A stretch of 64,000 bases of DNA from Pedobacter duraquae (GTDB taxonomy: Bacteria > Bacteroidota > Bacteroidia > Sphingobacteriales > Sphingobacteriaceae). Location: contig NZ_SNWM01000004.1 in the NCBI RefSeq assembly GCF_004362245.1, positions 186,001 through 250,000 on the forward strand, in the 5' to 3' direction. The translations under genes and the position numbers were made by a program. Every line of letters starts with the position of its first letter. Positions within the stretch are counted from its first letter, which is position 1. The notes under the pieces were generated by a model that had not been told where the DNA came from, made no database searches, and was given only the letters and a program-made list of their open reading frames with translations. Below are positions 1 to 8,892 of the stretch, one piece after another.

Positions 1-458
1 TGCTTATCAAAAATCATTATAACGCATTTCGATTTTCTTTGTTTACGAGTCTATTAGGGTTTATCGTTGTCTTGGCTGCCGTAGCCGGCCTGGAACGCGG
101 TATGGATGCCTTTATATTTATGGTACTTACAGGTCTTGGTGTTTACCTCCCGTACGTTGCCATTCATGCCGTAGTATTCGAACGCCTGATCGCAATGACC
201 CGTGAGCGTGCAAATGTCGGCTTCCTGATGTACATTGTTGATTCCGTTGGCTACACGGGTTATATCGTGCTTATGCTGTTACGTTATCTACTTCCAGCTA
301 GTGATTCGATATTAGACGTCTTTTTGAAAATCAGTATTGGTTTATCCATAACTGGTATTCTGCTATTGATATGTGCTTACTTATATTTTAATATCAAACT
401 TAAAAACAATGAACAACGCGTCAGAAAAATTACTGCCCGGTCGGGCTGTGCTATTTAA
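1..458 (+). CDS. C-terminal part of a multi-pass membrane protein, probably DUF5690 family (cut by window edge)
   Basis: The reading frame is open to the left edge, so only the last ~150 residues are present. They hold about four hydrophobic segments: one beginning LLGFIVVLAAVAGL, a second around the GLGVYLPYVAIHAVVF stretch, a third near YIVLMLLRYLL and a last one near ISIGLSITGILLLICAYLY, followed by a short basic tail. I assign it tentatively to DUF5690, a Bacteroidota transporter-like family that, as I recall it, occurs beside phosphonate-breakdown genes; the two genes downstream fit that setting. The start codon lies outside the window, and the TTG at 39 is not a convincing start. Its end overlaps the next gene by about 50 bases, so the two are probably cotranscribed. 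The membrane nature is clear; the family name is uncertain. Confidence 0.6.
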   Translation, partial: LIKNHYNAFRFSLFTSLLGFIVVLAAVAGLERGMDAFIFMVLTGLGVYLPYVAIHAVVFERLIAMTRERANVGFLMYIVDSVGYTGYIVLMLLRYLLPASDSILDVFLKISIGLSITGILLLICAYLYFNIKLKNNEQRVRKITARSGCAI

Positions 459-1500
459 TAGTCCAGGTAAACCATTTCAATTCGTAGAACGTGCAGCACC
501 TACTTTAAACGGTGATGAAATCCTGGTTCGAAATCTGTATACCACTATTTGTGGAAGTGATATCCATACGTATTGTGGACATCGATCAGAGCCCGAGCAT
601 GTTGTTCTGGGACATGAGATTGTTGGAGAAATCTTATCACTAAATACCAATGAAGAAGTGAAAGATTATCAAGGGAATGCGGTACAGGTTGGTGACCGAA
701 TTACCTGGAGCATCTTCGCAGTTCCAGCTGGTATTGAGGCACCGCGAGCAGATATGCCGCAAAAGAGCGATCAACTTTTTAAATATGGCCATGCACTCGC
801 GACAGATACAGATATTTTTAACGGCGGACTGGCAGACTATTGCGTATTGAGGTCCAATACTGCATTTCTAAAAATCGCACCTGATGTACCCCTAAAGGTA
901 GCCGCCACAATCAGTTGTGCGCATGCTACTGTTGCCGGCGCTTTACGTATCGCCGGGGAGATTAAAGGTAAGAAAGTCTTGGTTTTTGGTGCTGGATTAT
1001 TGGGGATATCCTGCGCTGCTATGTGTAAGGAAGCTGGTGCTTCCTGGATCGGACTGATAGACCCCGACGGATCCAGACTGAACTGGGGTACAGGCTTCGG
1101 CACCGACGAAACTTTTATTTTTCCTACAGAAATTGATGCTTCACAGCTACCCTGGCCTCAAAGCGATCTTGCTTTTGACATGACAGGAAATCCTGAAGCG
1201 ATGAAAACAGGCTTGGATTCTTTGGCTCTGGGTGGACGCGCAATCTGGATAGGAGCTGTCTTTCCTGCGAAACCTGTCCCTGTCGATGCTCAGAAGATCG
1301 TCAGAAAGCTATTAGAGATCAAGGGGCTGCACAACTATAATTATGATGATTTTGTCAATGCAAAGATTTTCGTTGAACGTAACTATCAGAAGTATCCCTT
1401 TGAGCTGCTCATCGAAAAAGAATATTCGCTACATGAGGTTGAGGAAGCTTTCCGTTTTGCGACAGATATTAAGCCTGTAAGAGTTGGTATCAAAATATAA
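409..1500 (+). CDS. Zinc-binding alcohol dehydrogenase, phosphonate-catabolism-associated type (TIGR03366-like)
   Basis: A medium-chain dehydrogenase of 363 residues. The catalytic-zinc region is present (CGSD with Cys48, then GHE at 68-70) and the NAD(P)-binding fingerprint GAGLLG lies at 194-199. The stretch MPQKSDQLFKYGH matches the landmark of the proposed HpnZ family, a dehydrogenase seen in phosphonate-use clusters. An oddity is that the lobe before it (97-122) has no cysteine, whereas this family normally carries the four structural-zinc cysteines there, so the structural zinc seems to be lost. I chose the ATG at 409, giving a normal N-terminus, over a GTG at 373. It overlaps the upstream membrane gene and is followed after 24 bases by the phosphonatase-like gene. 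The substrate is inferred only from context. Confidence 0.8.
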   Translation: MNNASEKLLPGRAVLFNSPGKPFQFVERAAPTLNGDEILVRNLYTTICGSDIHTYCGHRSEPEHVVLGHEIVGEILSLNTNEEVKDYQGNAVQVGDRITWSIFAVPAGIEAPRADMPQKSDQLFKYGHALATDTDIFNGGLADYCVLRSNTAFLKIAPDVPLKVAATISCAHATVAGALRIAGEIKGKKVLVFGAGLLGISCAAMCKEAGASWIGLIDPDGSRLNWGTGFGTDETFIFPTEIDASQLPWPQSDLAFDMTGNPEAMKTGLDSLALGGRAIWIGAVFPAKPVPVDAQKIVRKLLEIKGLHNYNYDDFVNAKIFVERNYQKYPFELLIEKEYSLHEVEEAFRFATDIKPVRVGIKI

Positions 1501-1524
1501 TTTTTACAATTAATTTTTAAATAA

Positions 1525-2217
1525 ATGAACAAGCAAATAAAAATGGTCGTTTTTGATATGGCCGGAACTACCGTTAACGAAGATAACGTAGTATATAAAA
1601 CATTAAGAAAAGCGATCAATGAAGCTGGGTTTAATTTTAGTTTGGATGAGGTGCTGATTCAGGGTGCGGGAAAAGAAAAGAAACATGCCATCAGATCTGT
1701 ATTGTCAGTATATAGTGGCATAACAAACGAAGTACTTACCGAACAAATTTATAGTAGCTTCATCGAACAGTTAACTGACGCATACGTGTCTGCACCCATA
1801 GCGCCACAACCTGACGCCAACGCTCTTCTGAATGCGTTAAAAGAGCGGGATATCTTAACAGTTTTAAATACTGGTTACGATCGCAAAACTGCGCAACTGA
1901 TTATTGATAAGATGGGCTGGACATCTGGTGTTAATTTCGATATATTGGTGACAGCTTCTGACGTAGGCAAAAACAGACCTGATCCTGATATGATCCTTTT
2001 GGCGATGGAGCAGCTTGGTATTACAGAAAGTGCTGCCGTTATTAAAGTTGGCGATTCTATTATTGACATTGAAGAAGGCAAAAATGCTGGATGTGGTTTA
2101 ACTGTTGGTATAACCACGGGTGCTCATACTGCTGAACAACTGGCTTCTGCGAATCCTGACCTTGTTATCGACAACCTCCTTGAGCTATTGCCACTGATTG
2201 CCCAACATCAGGCATAG
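1525..2217 (+). CDS. Phosphonatase-like HAD hydrolase (TIGR03351-like)
   Basis: A 230-residue HAD-superfamily enzyme with the phosphonatase-specific first motif DMAGTT (Asp11 as nucleophile) in place of the usual DxDxT. The cap region carries GAGKEKKHAI (48-56). Aligned by eye with PhnX, Lys52 is the best candidate for the lysine that forms a Schiff base with phosphonoacetaldehyde. The residue before the C-terminal motif is Arg151 in KNRPDPD rather than lysine, which is typical of this clade, and the acidic motif is GDSIIDIEEG (176-185). It likely cleaves a carbon-phosphorus bond in a phosphonoacetaldehyde-like compound, or acts as a related phosphatase. It is the last gene of the cluster and is followed at once by a strong terminator. 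No aminotransferase or FAD oxidoreductase is visible, but the upstream part of the cluster lies outside the window. Confidence 0.85.
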   Translation: MNKQIKMVVFDMAGTTVNEDNVVYKTLRKAINEAGFNFSLDEVLIQGAGKEKKHAIRSVLSVYSGITNEVLTEQIYSSFIEQLTDAYVSAPIAPQPDANALLNALKERDILTVLNTGYDRKTAQLIIDKMGWTSGVNFDILVTASDVGKNRPDPDMILLAMEQLGITESAAVIKVGDSIIDIEEGKNAGCGLTVGITTGAHTAEQLASANPDLVIDNLLELLPLIAQHQA

Positions 2218-2228
2218 CCGATTGAACT

Positions 2229-2266
2229 AACAGGTAGTCTTGCCCAGACTATCTGTTTAGTTTTTT
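2229..2266 (+). terminator. Rho-independent terminator of the phosphonate-linked cluster
   Basis: A 12-bp stem (2229-2240 with 2246-2257, one G-U pair) and a TGCCC loop are followed by a run of six T at 2261-2266. It lies 11 bases after the stop of the phosphonatase-like gene. Confidence 0.8.
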
Positions 2267-2267
2267 G

Positions 2268-2275
2268 TACTTTTG
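2268..2275 (+). promoter_or_regulatory. Candidate -7 box (TACTTTTG) for the AraC gene
   Basis: This exact TAnnTTTG match, the Bacteroidota -7 consensus, ends four bases before the ATG at 2280. If used, the transcript would be nearly leaderless. No clear TTTG box is seen about 20 bases upstream, where the sequence forms the preceding terminator, so this is tentative. Confidence 0.35.
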
Positions 2276-2279
2276 TTTT

Positions 2280-3212
2280 ATGGACAAAGCGGCTATTCCA
2301 CGTTTAGAGTTGACAGAGTTTGCTGCAACAAACTTCAAGTTCCCTGTTTTCAGTCTTGCTGTAAATCCGCTGCACAACCATCAGTTTACAATTAAAAACA
2401 GAAAAGATAATCCGGTTAACGACTATATTTCTCCTAATCGGCGCGAGTTTTATAAGATTTTTCATGCTACTGCTGGCACGGGCATTCTGACTGTTGGCCT
2501 ACACCAGTATTTGATTGGCGCCGGAGATATTGCTTTTATACACCCTGACGAAATTATATCCTGGCAAACTACATCTGAAGAATCTGACGGGCATTTTTGT
2601 CTGATCCATCCTGACTATTTTGATCAAGCAAGTTATCTGCTGCAGCTTTTTAAACAATATCCTTTTTTTAAAGCCGCAAGGGCTGTTGTTCAGCTTTCTG
2701 ATGATCAATCTACCAGGGTAAATGCCTGTTTTGAAATAATTTTGCAGGAAGCCGACAGTACGCACGAGGACAAGAAACAGGCTATATTTTTACAGCTTCA
2801 AATGTTATTGCTGGAAGTACAACGTGCAGGAAAAAATCTGCCTGAGGTTGCGGTCCCTGAGAGTTACCGCTATATTCATAATTTTTTAAGTTTGCTGGAA
2901 TCTGCTTTTCAGATTAAAGGACAGGACACGGTGGTTAAAATTAAAACTGCAGGGGAATTTGCGGAACAGTTGAATGTTCATCCAAATTATCTAAACACGC
3001 TTGTGAAAAACCAAACAGGTAAAACACTGCGGGAGCATATTCAAGAAAGACTCTTATACGAGGCAAAGGTTTTATTGCTACATACCGATTGGGACATTCG
3101 CGCAATTAGCCGGGTGTTAGGCTTTTCAGAACAAGCAGCCTTTACCTCGTTTTTCCACAAAAAGGAGAAAGTTTCACCTTCGTTATTCCGGGAAACGTTG
3201 ATTTCTGCTTAA
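2280..3212 (+). CDS. AraC-family transcriptional regulator
   Basis: A 310-residue regulator with an N-terminal cupin-like sensing domain (about 30-150, including REFYKIFHATAGTG and GAGDIAFIHPDE) and a C-terminal double helix-turn-helix of the AraC type (about 210-305). The HTH part includes AGEFAEQLNVHPNYLNTLVK and the signature RAISRVLGFSEQAAFTSFFHK. The ATG at 2280 is preferred over an in-frame TTG at 2265. It stands just upstream of, and in the same direction as, an SDR oxidoreductase, a pairing that suggests it controls that gene in response to a small molecule. The ligand cannot be read from the sequence. Confidence 0.9.
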   Translation: MDKAAIPRLELTEFAATNFKFPVFSLAVNPLHNHQFTIKNRKDNPVNDYISPNRREFYKIFHATAGTGILTVGLHQYLIGAGDIAFIHPDEIISWQTTSEESDGHFCLIHPDYFDQASYLLQLFKQYPFFKAARAVVQLSDDQSTRVNACFEIILQEADSTHEDKKQAIFLQLQMLLLEVQRAGKNLPEVAVPESYRYIHNFLSLLESAFQIKGQDTVVKIKTAGEFAEQLNVHPNYLNTLVKNQTGKTLREHIQERLLYEAKVLLLHTDWDIRAISRVLGFSEQAAFTSFFHKKEKVSPSLFRETLISA

Positions 3213-3220
3213 ATAGTTGA

Positions 3221-3244
3221 AAATCGCAAAGATCTCTGCGGTTT
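3221..3244 (+). terminator. Weak stem-loop after the AraC gene
   Basis: An 8-bp stem (3221-3228 with 3237-3244, one G-U pair) has an 8-base loop and no clear T-run. It lies nine bases past the AraC stop and could be a weak terminator or simply leader structure for the SDR gene. Confidence 0.3.
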
Positions 3245-3297
3245 GAATAAATGCTATATTACACGATCTGAGTTCCTTTGTATAAAAAAAAAACAAT

Positions 3298-4137
3298 ATG
3301 GAAACTCAAATAAAAACATGGTTTATAACAGGCGCTTCTCAGGGATTGGGCCTTGTGTTAGCTAAACAATTACTTAACGAAGGCTATAATGTGGTGGCTA
3401 CCGGACGAAACCTGGAAAGTTTAAAAGCGGCGATGGATACTAGTTCAGAACAGTTTTTACCACTCCAGGTAGATCTTGTGAATGAAGCAGACGTTAAATC
3501 GGGCGTAGCGGCTGCTATTGCTAAGTTTAAAAGAATTGATTTCCTAGTAAATAATGCAGGTTATGGACTGATGGGCGGCATTGAAGAATCGTCAAACATC
3601 GAAGTACAAGCAAATTTTGACGTAAATGTTTTCGGTTTGTTGAATGTTACCCGTGCTGTACTAGCACATATGCGTGCCGCCAAATCAGGGCATATTTTTA
3701 ACCTATCGTCGGTCTTTGGGTTAATCGCCGGTGCCGGCTGGGGCATCTATTGCGCCACTAAATTTGCTGTTGAAGGCCTATCTGAAGCGTTGGCTCAGGA
3801 AGTTAAACCTTTTAACATCAATGTGACTATTATAGAACCCGGCTATTTCCGTACTAATTTTTTAACTGGCGGATCTATTGTAACTCCAAAACAACCCATT
3901 TCCGATTACACCGTCATTGAAGAAAACAAACACAAACATGAGCAGGAAATTTCGGGTAGCCAGATTGGTGATCCACAAAAAGCGGCAGAAGTAATGATCA
4001 ATACATCAAAATTAGAGAATCCTCCCCTACGCTTGTTATTAGGCTCTGATGCAGTTCAATTTGCTAACTATAAAGTAGAGCTGCTACAAGCGGGAATTCA
4101 GGACAACTTAGAGGTAAGTTTATCTACTGATTTTTAG
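3298..4137 (+). CDS. SDR-family oxidoreductase
   Basis: A 279-residue short-chain dehydrogenase/reductase. It has the cofactor-binding TGASQGLG (11-18), the NNAGYG motif and the catalytic YxxxK in YCATKFA. After the catalytic region comes an extended C-terminus (EPGYFRTNFLTGG onward) like that of the many Bacteroidota SDRs annotated only as oxidoreductases. It is cytosolic and presumably uses NADP(H) on a small carbonyl or alcohol substrate. It lies 85 bases behind an AraC regulator that probably controls it and ends at a strong hairpin shared with convergent msrA. The substrate is unknown. Confidence 0.9.
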   Translation: METQIKTWFITGASQGLGLVLAKQLLNEGYNVVATGRNLESLKAAMDTSSEQFLPLQVDLVNEADVKSGVAAAIAKFKRIDFLVNNAGYGLMGGIEESSNIEVQANFDVNVFGLLNVTRAVLAHMRAAKSGHIFNLSSVFGLIAGAGWGIYCATKFAVEGLSEALAQEVKPFNINVTIIEPGYFRTNFLTGGSIVTPKQPISDYTVIEENKHKHEQEISGSQIGDPQKAAEVMINTSKLENPPLRLLLGSDAVQFANYKVELLQAGIQDNLEVSLSTDF

Positions 4138-4152
4138 TAGTATCATCAAATA

Positions 4153-4188
4153 AAAACGGTCATTTAAATAGTATTAAATGACCGTTTT
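4153..4188. terminator. Bidirectional terminator between the SDR gene and msrA
   Basis: A perfect 15-bp stem (4153-4167 with 4174-4188) has a six-base loop, with A-rich and T-rich edges serving both strands. It sits exactly between two convergent genes. Confidence 0.9.
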
Positions 4189-4198
4189 CTATGTGCAC

Positions 4199-4687
4199 TT
4201 ACAGTTTCCAGTCTGCTCTTTCAAAATGGCAGGTATAACCATAAGGATTTTTCTGTAAGTAATCGCGATGCTCCTCCTCTGCGTTCCAGAAGTCTGTTGC
4301 CGGAATAACCTCAGTTACAATTGGACCCGGCCATTTTCCAGACGTATTAAGATCGGCTATTACCTGTTTAGCTGTTTCATATTGTGCTTCACTGAGATAA
4401 AAAATTGCTGAGCGATAAGACATGCCGATGTCGTTTCCCTGTCTGTTTTTCGTTGTAGGATCGTGGATTTGAAAAAAGTATTCCAGTAATTTACGATAAG
4501 ATAGTATTGTAGGGTCAAAAGTAACCTCAATGCCTTCGGCATGTGTGCCGTGATTGCGATAAGTAGCGTTTGGTACATCGCCACCGGTGTATCCAACTAT
4601 AGTTGATATTACGCCTGGCTGGTGACGGATGAGTTCTTCAACTCCCCAAAAACAACCGCCGGCGAGAATGGCTTTTTCAGTATTCAT
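4199..4687 (-). CDS. msrA: Peptide-methionine (S)-S-oxide reductase MsrA
   Basis: A 162-residue MsrA that repairs the S form of methionine sulfoxide in proteins. The active-site motif GCFWG is at residues 11-15 with catalytic Cys12. The rest matches the compact single-domain family, including [12 protein letters not shown], the [12 protein letters not shown] stretch and an IFYLSEAQ segment. A further cysteine near the C-terminus (Cys153, in YTCHF) may be the resolving one. There is no signal peptide, so it is cytosolic. No msrB is fused to it or adjacent. It is convergent with the upstream SDR gene and shares its terminator. Confidence 0.97.
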   Translation of the reverse strand: MNTEKAILAGGCFWGVEELIRHQPGVISTIVGYTGGDVPNATYRNHGTHAEGIEVTFDPTILSYRKLLEYFFQIHDPTTKNRQGNDIGMSYRSAIFYLSEAQYETAKQVIADLNTSGKWPGPIVTEVIPATDFWNAEEEHRDYLQKNPYGYTCHFERADWKL

Positions 4688-4804
4688 GTGTTTTTCCGTT
4701 TTTGTATGATGAAGATACGCTACTCCAATTTAAATGCCAAGCTTATTCAAGCCTGACCATCTAATTTTACGTTGTACAAACGTGATTTGGTCTTTAATAA
4801 GCGA

Positions 4805-7078
4805 CTAAAAATCTCTTTCTGAGATTTCAGGTGTTAATTTATGATTGAAGGATATTTTGAGGCAGGTGATGTTATCCCGCCTTGTAATTGCAAAGGTGCC
4901 GTCCAACTGCCTGCTTAGTCCATTAATCAAATTCATGCCGAGTGACTGGCAATTTTCTAAATCGAAGTCTGCCGGGAAACCGGGCCCATTGTCAGTTATT
5001 AATAATGCTACGAGTTCAGGATCTTCTTCATGGAACGTTACTCCCACATTACCCTTTTTTGTTGTCTTAAATGCGTGCTTAATGGCATTGGTAATTGCTT
5101 CGTTTAAAATCAAGCCTACAGGGATCGCTTGATTGATATCCAACTGAATGGGACTTAGCTGGAAATCAAAATGAATGTTACCGGTCAATTTAAAACTTTC
5201 ACTTAAATAGCTCGTTAGATCTGAAATGTAATCAGCCATGTTTATAACCGAGAGATTTTCAGATTGATATAATTTTTGATGAATTAAGGAAATGGAATGT
5301 AGTCTATGCTGACTTTCCTTCAATGCCTTTGAGGCTACATCATTGTCAAGGTATGATGATTGTGTATTAAGCAGGCTGATTACAATCTGCAGATTATTTT
5401 TAACACGGTGATGGACCTCCTTAAGAAGCCATTCTTTCTCTCCCAACAGATGCTCTAAGGAATCATTTTTTTCGCTGATTTCTAATTTTTGGTTTTGGAG
5501 ATCCCGATTACTTTTATTTTTTAGTTTATACTGACTATAGAGTAAGATGAGAATTACTGCCATGAGGCCTAACCCAAGGAAAGTGTAATGCTGGGTCATG
5601 CTAGCTTGTTGTAGCTTGTTTTCCTGAAGCTTGCTGGTATTGCTTAACAGAGCGAGATCTTTCTTCCGCTTTTCCGTCTCATATTGAATCTGCAGTTCCT
5701 CAATTTCACGGGTTTTACGGCTATCAAGTAATGAGTCACTAAGTTGTTTATGTATTTTTTGATGATTAATTGCTGATAAAAAACGACCTTGGGCAGAATC
5801 TACCCGAAACAGCATTGCGTGGATATCCTTTAGAGAGGCTGTAGACAATCTATTTGGATTAAAAAGCAACGCTTTACGTAGATGATCCCCTGCCTTATTA
5901 AAATCTTCACGTTGCAGATAGAATTTCCCGATGGCGCGTTGCGCTTCCTCAGAAACTTCGAAGTCGTTTTTGGATTCTTCATACAGCTTTAGTGATTCCA
6001 GGTAATACCGCTCTGCTTGCGCGTACTTATGCAGGGCATTGTAACAAATAGCGAGATTTTGTGCAAAACATGCCTTTTGAATCAGCGTAATTGGAGGAAG
6101 TCTTTTGGAAAGATTTACTGTGAAATTAAGCGCATCATGAGCTTTTCCCTGCTGGATTAGGTCGTCTGATACGTATCCGGCAGCTACAAAGACGCCAAAT
6201 GTAGCACGCTCGTTTTGTTTCCATTTCTGAAGCGCATTTTTATACCATTCGATACCCTTTTCGGTGTTGCCAATCTCCATATAAATCCGCGCTAGATCGG
6301 CATAGAAATTAGCCGCATTGGTTGTATCATTTGATGATTTCATTGCCTCAACAGAAAGCAAGGCATAACGAAGGCTTTTGTTGAAATTACCTTTAACCCT
6401 ACTAACCGAGGAAAGTAAATTATACGTATAATGCAATTTTGGGTATTTGATATCTTTGTATCTTGCTAGTACAGTTAAGAGTTCTGATTCTGCAATGTCA
6501 ACTTTACCTTCGTCAAAATGAATCGATGCGATCTCCTTAAATACGTTAATTTCCAGAGCAGGCTTTTTCAGTGCCCGATAAAGTGCTGCCGACTTATGGA
6601 AATTTGAAAGCACCTCTGCGGTGTATGTTCCCCTGGTCGTTAACCAGATTGCAAAGCGGAATCTTAAATCAGCTTCGGCTTCTTTGTCGTTAGTATTCTG
6701 GAAATCACGGATCGCCTGATTAAATAATTTTCGTCCCTGAGCTTCATCACCTCTCTCCATGGCCAGCACAACATCCATAATCAGGCTTTGATGTTGCCAC
6801 TTAACACTTTTAAGCGAATTACTCAGATTATGCGCAAGGTTGATGTATCTTTCTCCACTATCTAAATCTGCTTTTAATTCCCCCGGTTTAAGAATGTGAA
6901 ACTTTGCTAATTGAAGAGATAACCTTACACGGGCGCTATCTGCTTTCGTTGATTGTAGTTCAGCTAAGTATCCATTTGCAGTCGCCCTATTGATATCCTG
7001 CGAAAAAGAATCCATACCGAAAACCGTGATGAAGAGTAACATCAGGAATTTCAGACAGATGTTTAATTGAGATTTCAT
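4805..7078 (-). CDS. TPR-containing membrane sensor histidine kinase (HisKA_2 type)
   Basis: A 757-residue sensor kinase. Order: signal peptide (1 to about 27), periplasmic tetratricopeptide repeats with repeated Leu/Ala-Tyr helices (about 60-430), coiled coil, one membrane segment (HYTFLGLGLMAVILILLYSQY), a second coil, then the kinase core. The phospho-acceptor region is EVHHRVKNNLQIV, the HisKA_2 signature with histidine near 556. The ATPase has the N box (NEAITNAIKHAF) and DNGPGFP. The ATG at 7078 gives a good signal peptide; an in-frame GTG at 7123 directly follows a 12-base motif and remains an alternative. No response regulator is adjacent, so its partner is encoded elsewhere. Confidence 0.9.
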   Translation of the reverse strand: MKSQLNICLKFLMLLFITVFGMDSFSQDINRATANGYLAELQSTKADSARVRLSLQLAKFHILKPGELKADLDSGERYINLAHNLSNSLKSVKWQHQSLIMDVVLAMERGDEAQGRKLFNQAIRDFQNTNDKEAEADLRFRFAIWLTTRGTYTAEVLSNFHKSAALYRALKKPALEINVFKEIASIHFDEGKVDIAESELLTVLARYKDIKYPKLHYTYNLLSSVSRVKGNFNKSLRYALLSVEAMKSSNDTTNAANFYADLARIYMEIGNTEKGIEWYKNALQKWKQNERATFGVFVAAGYVSDDLIQQGKAHDALNFTVNLSKRLPPITLIQKACFAQNLAICYNALHKYAQAERYYLESLKLYEESKNDFEVSEEAQRAIGKFYLQREDFNKAGDHLRKALLFNPNRLSTASLKDIHAMLFRVDSAQGRFLSAINHQKIHKQLSDSLLDSRKTREIEELQIQYETEKRKKDLALLSNTSKLQENKLQQASMTQHYTFLGLGLMAVILILLYSQYKLKNKSNRDLQNQKLEISEKNDSLEHLLGEKEWLLKEVHHRVKNNLQIVISLLNTQSSYLDNDVASKALKESQHRLHSISLIHQKLYQSENLSVINMADYISDLTSYLSESFKLTGNIHFDFQLSPIQLDINQAIPVGLILNEAITNAIKHAFKTTKKGNVGVTFHEEDPELVALLITDNGPGFPADFDLENCQSLGMNLINGLSRQLDGTFAITRRDNITCLKISFNHKLTPEISERDF

Positions 7079-7174
7079 AGCAGCGTTAATCTTAAAGGTG
7101 CAACTCATATCATACCGAAGCACCCACCTAAGATACTTGATTCCCGGGAAATGATAGAATTGTATGTTTGATTG

Positions 7175-7690
7175 TCATGAATGTGGTACTTGGATTTCGA
7201 ACAAACTGAATGACCCTTCCTTGTAATGTTCAGGGAGATCTGTCGTCCATTCTATTTCACTTATTCCTTTATAGGTAAAGCCGCAACTGGAATAATAGGC
7301 ATTGATTCGTTCGTTTCCGCTGTGGGTATCAAGTCTGATAAATTGCTGACCATGCTCATTAGCGTAAGCTTTGGCCCACGCAACTATTTTCTTGACATAA
7401 GATCTCCCTCTGAATTCTGGATTTGTTGCTATCCGGTGAAGGTAAATAGCAGAATCCTCATTAGCATCTTTCCAGATAATCGGATCATCGTGCGTGATTA
7501 AAAAAGTGGCAGCAATTTCTTGATCCTCACGAATAATAAAATGTCTTCCTTCGACTATTTCGCGCTCTACCTGACTACGTTCGAAACCTTTCCAACTTTT
7601 GTTGTTTACTGTTTTCTGATAGGCTGTTGCCAGGTCATATATCGCGAATATTTCTACTATATCATTTAATGTACTTTTCCTAATAACCAT
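7175..7690 (-). CDS. GNAT-family N-acetyltransferase
   Basis: A 171-residue single-domain acetyltransferase. The acetyl-CoA binding motif A region reads RIATNPEFRGRSYVKKIVAWAKAYA and is followed by the characteristic LDTHSGNERINAYYSSCGF (motif B). The N-terminal stretch IRKSTLNDIVEIFAIYDLA is the usual first strand and helix. The substrate could be a small amine or a peptide; the sequence does not say which. The start is set at the ATG at 7690; an upstream TTG would add only three residues. A consensus-like promoter box lies about 40 bases upstream. Confidence 0.88.
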   Translation of the reverse strand: MVIRKSTLNDIVEIFAIYDLATAYQKTVNNKSWKGFERSQVEREIVEGRHFIIREDQEIAATFLITHDDPIIWKDANEDSAIYLHRIATNPEFRGRSYVKKIVAWAKAYANEHGQQFIRLDTHSGNERINAYYSSCGFTYKGISEIEWTTDLPEHYKEGSFSLFEIQVPHS

Positions 7691-7727
7691 ACTCAACAAC
7701 TTTAGAACAAATAAACTAGCGCTACTC

Positions 7728-7735
7728 CAAAAGTA
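7728..7735 (-). promoter_or_regulatory. Candidate -7 box (TACTTTTG) for the GNAT gene
   Basis: On the minus strand this is an exact TAnnTTTG match 38 bases before the ATG at 7690, leaving room for a normal leader. A convincing -33 TTTG at the usual spacing is not seen. Confidence 0.45.
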
Positions 7736-8035
7736 TAAACAATTAAACAGAGTAGCCTAATTTTGACGATGCTCCTGAGCAATTTTAACACAGGAAAGCA
7801 TGAAATAAATGCAATTCTCGGGAGGGTAACGTAAATCGACGAAATATCGTAACTTCACAATAGTAAAAAATGAGCTATTTATTTGATAAACAGAATCTTA
7901 CTATTAAGGCATATATGTTGTATTAGGTGGTGCGATGCACTGGAGACGTTGCATTACAAAGATTTCCACCGATTAAACTGAATATAAAAAAACAAAATAT
8001 ACAAACACTTATTCTTAATCCTAAAATTTAAAACT
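7736..8035. other. Intergenic region between divergent genes
   Basis: This is the rest of the 345-base gap between the GNAT gene and the alpha/beta hydrolase. It is AT-rich towards 8035 and carries the leader of the hydrolase gene. Only very short ORFs (under 20 codons) are present, and I see no RNA gene or strong hairpin. Confidence 0.6.
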
Positions 8036-8857
8036 ATGAGTACCATTAAAGTAAAAGACGGAACCGAAATCTATTACAAGGACTGGGGCACAGGTCAGCC
8101 TATTGTGTTTCATCATGGATGGCCATTATCCGGTGATGATTGGGATGGGCAAATGATGTTCTTCCTGAATCAAGGTTACCGGGTAATTGCGCATGACCGT
8201 CGTGGTCATGGAAGATCCGGACAATCCTCAGAAGGAAATGACATGGATACTTATGTAGCCGATATCGCTGAATTAACTGCAGCTTTAGACCTTAAAGACG
8301 CAATTCACATCGGCCATTCTACCGGCGGTGGTGAAGTAATCCGTTACGTGGCGAAACATGGTAAAGGCCGTGTGGTAAAAGCAGTATTGATAAGCGCTGT
8401 AACACCAATCATGGTACAAAGTGAAAGTAATCCGGAAGGTGTGCCAATGTCTATTTTTGACGAAATCCGCGAAGGTACAGGGTTTAACAGGGCGCAGTAT
8501 TACCATGATTTCCCTACAGCTTTTTACGGGTATAACCGCGAAGGTGCAAAAGTATCTGAAGGCGTTAAGCACAACTGGTGGAGACAGGGAATGATGGGTT
8601 CAGTTTTGGCTCATTATAAAGGTATCAAGGCATTTTCGGAGTCGGATTTCACCGAAGATCTTAAAAGCGTTGAAATTCCTGTTCTGGTATTACATGGCGA
8701 AGATGATCAGATTGTTCCTTATCCTATTTCAGGCCCTAAGGCAGCAGCTCTTCTACCCAATGGCAAATTGATATCTTATCCAGGCTTTCCTCATGGAATG
8801 CCGACTACGGAGGCTGAAACGATCAATAAAGATATCCTGGAATTCATTAAGGGCTAG
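8036..8857 (+). CDS. Alpha/beta hydrolase, non-heme chloroperoxidase/arylesterase-like
   Basis: A 273-residue alpha/beta-fold hydrolase. It has the oxyanion HHGWP motif at 26-30, HDRRGHGRS at 53-61, the nucleophile Ser95 in GHSTGGGE, the acid in GEDDQIVP and the catalytic His in GFPHGMP near the C-terminus. These match cofactor-free haloperoxidases and related aryl esterases, which hydrolyse esters and can perhydrolyse carboxylic acids. It has no signal peptide and is cytosolic. It stands alone and ends in a GC-rich terminator shared with the convergent TonB receptor. The natural substrate is not evident. Confidence 0.93.
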   Translation: MSTIKVKDGTEIYYKDWGTGQPIVFHHGWPLSGDDWDGQMMFFLNQGYRVIAHDRRGHGRSGQSSEGNDMDTYVADIAELTAALDLKDAIHIGHSTGGGEVIRYVAKHGKGRVVKAVLISAVTPIMVQSESNPEGVPMSIFDEIREGTGFNRAQYYHDFPTAFYGYNREGAKVSEGVKHNWWRQGMMGSVLAHYKGIKAFSESDFTEDLKSVEIPVLVLHGEDDQIVPYPISGPKAAALLPNGKLISYPGFPHGMPTTEAETINKDILEFIKG

Positions 8858-8892
8858 CCTAAAGGCAACTATTAACAATTACCTATATATGA

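Noticed and set aside
39..458. Complete 139-residue membrane protein starting at a TTG
   Set aside because: The frame is open without a stop to the window edge and continues with sensible residues, so this is a C-terminal fragment of a longer gene.
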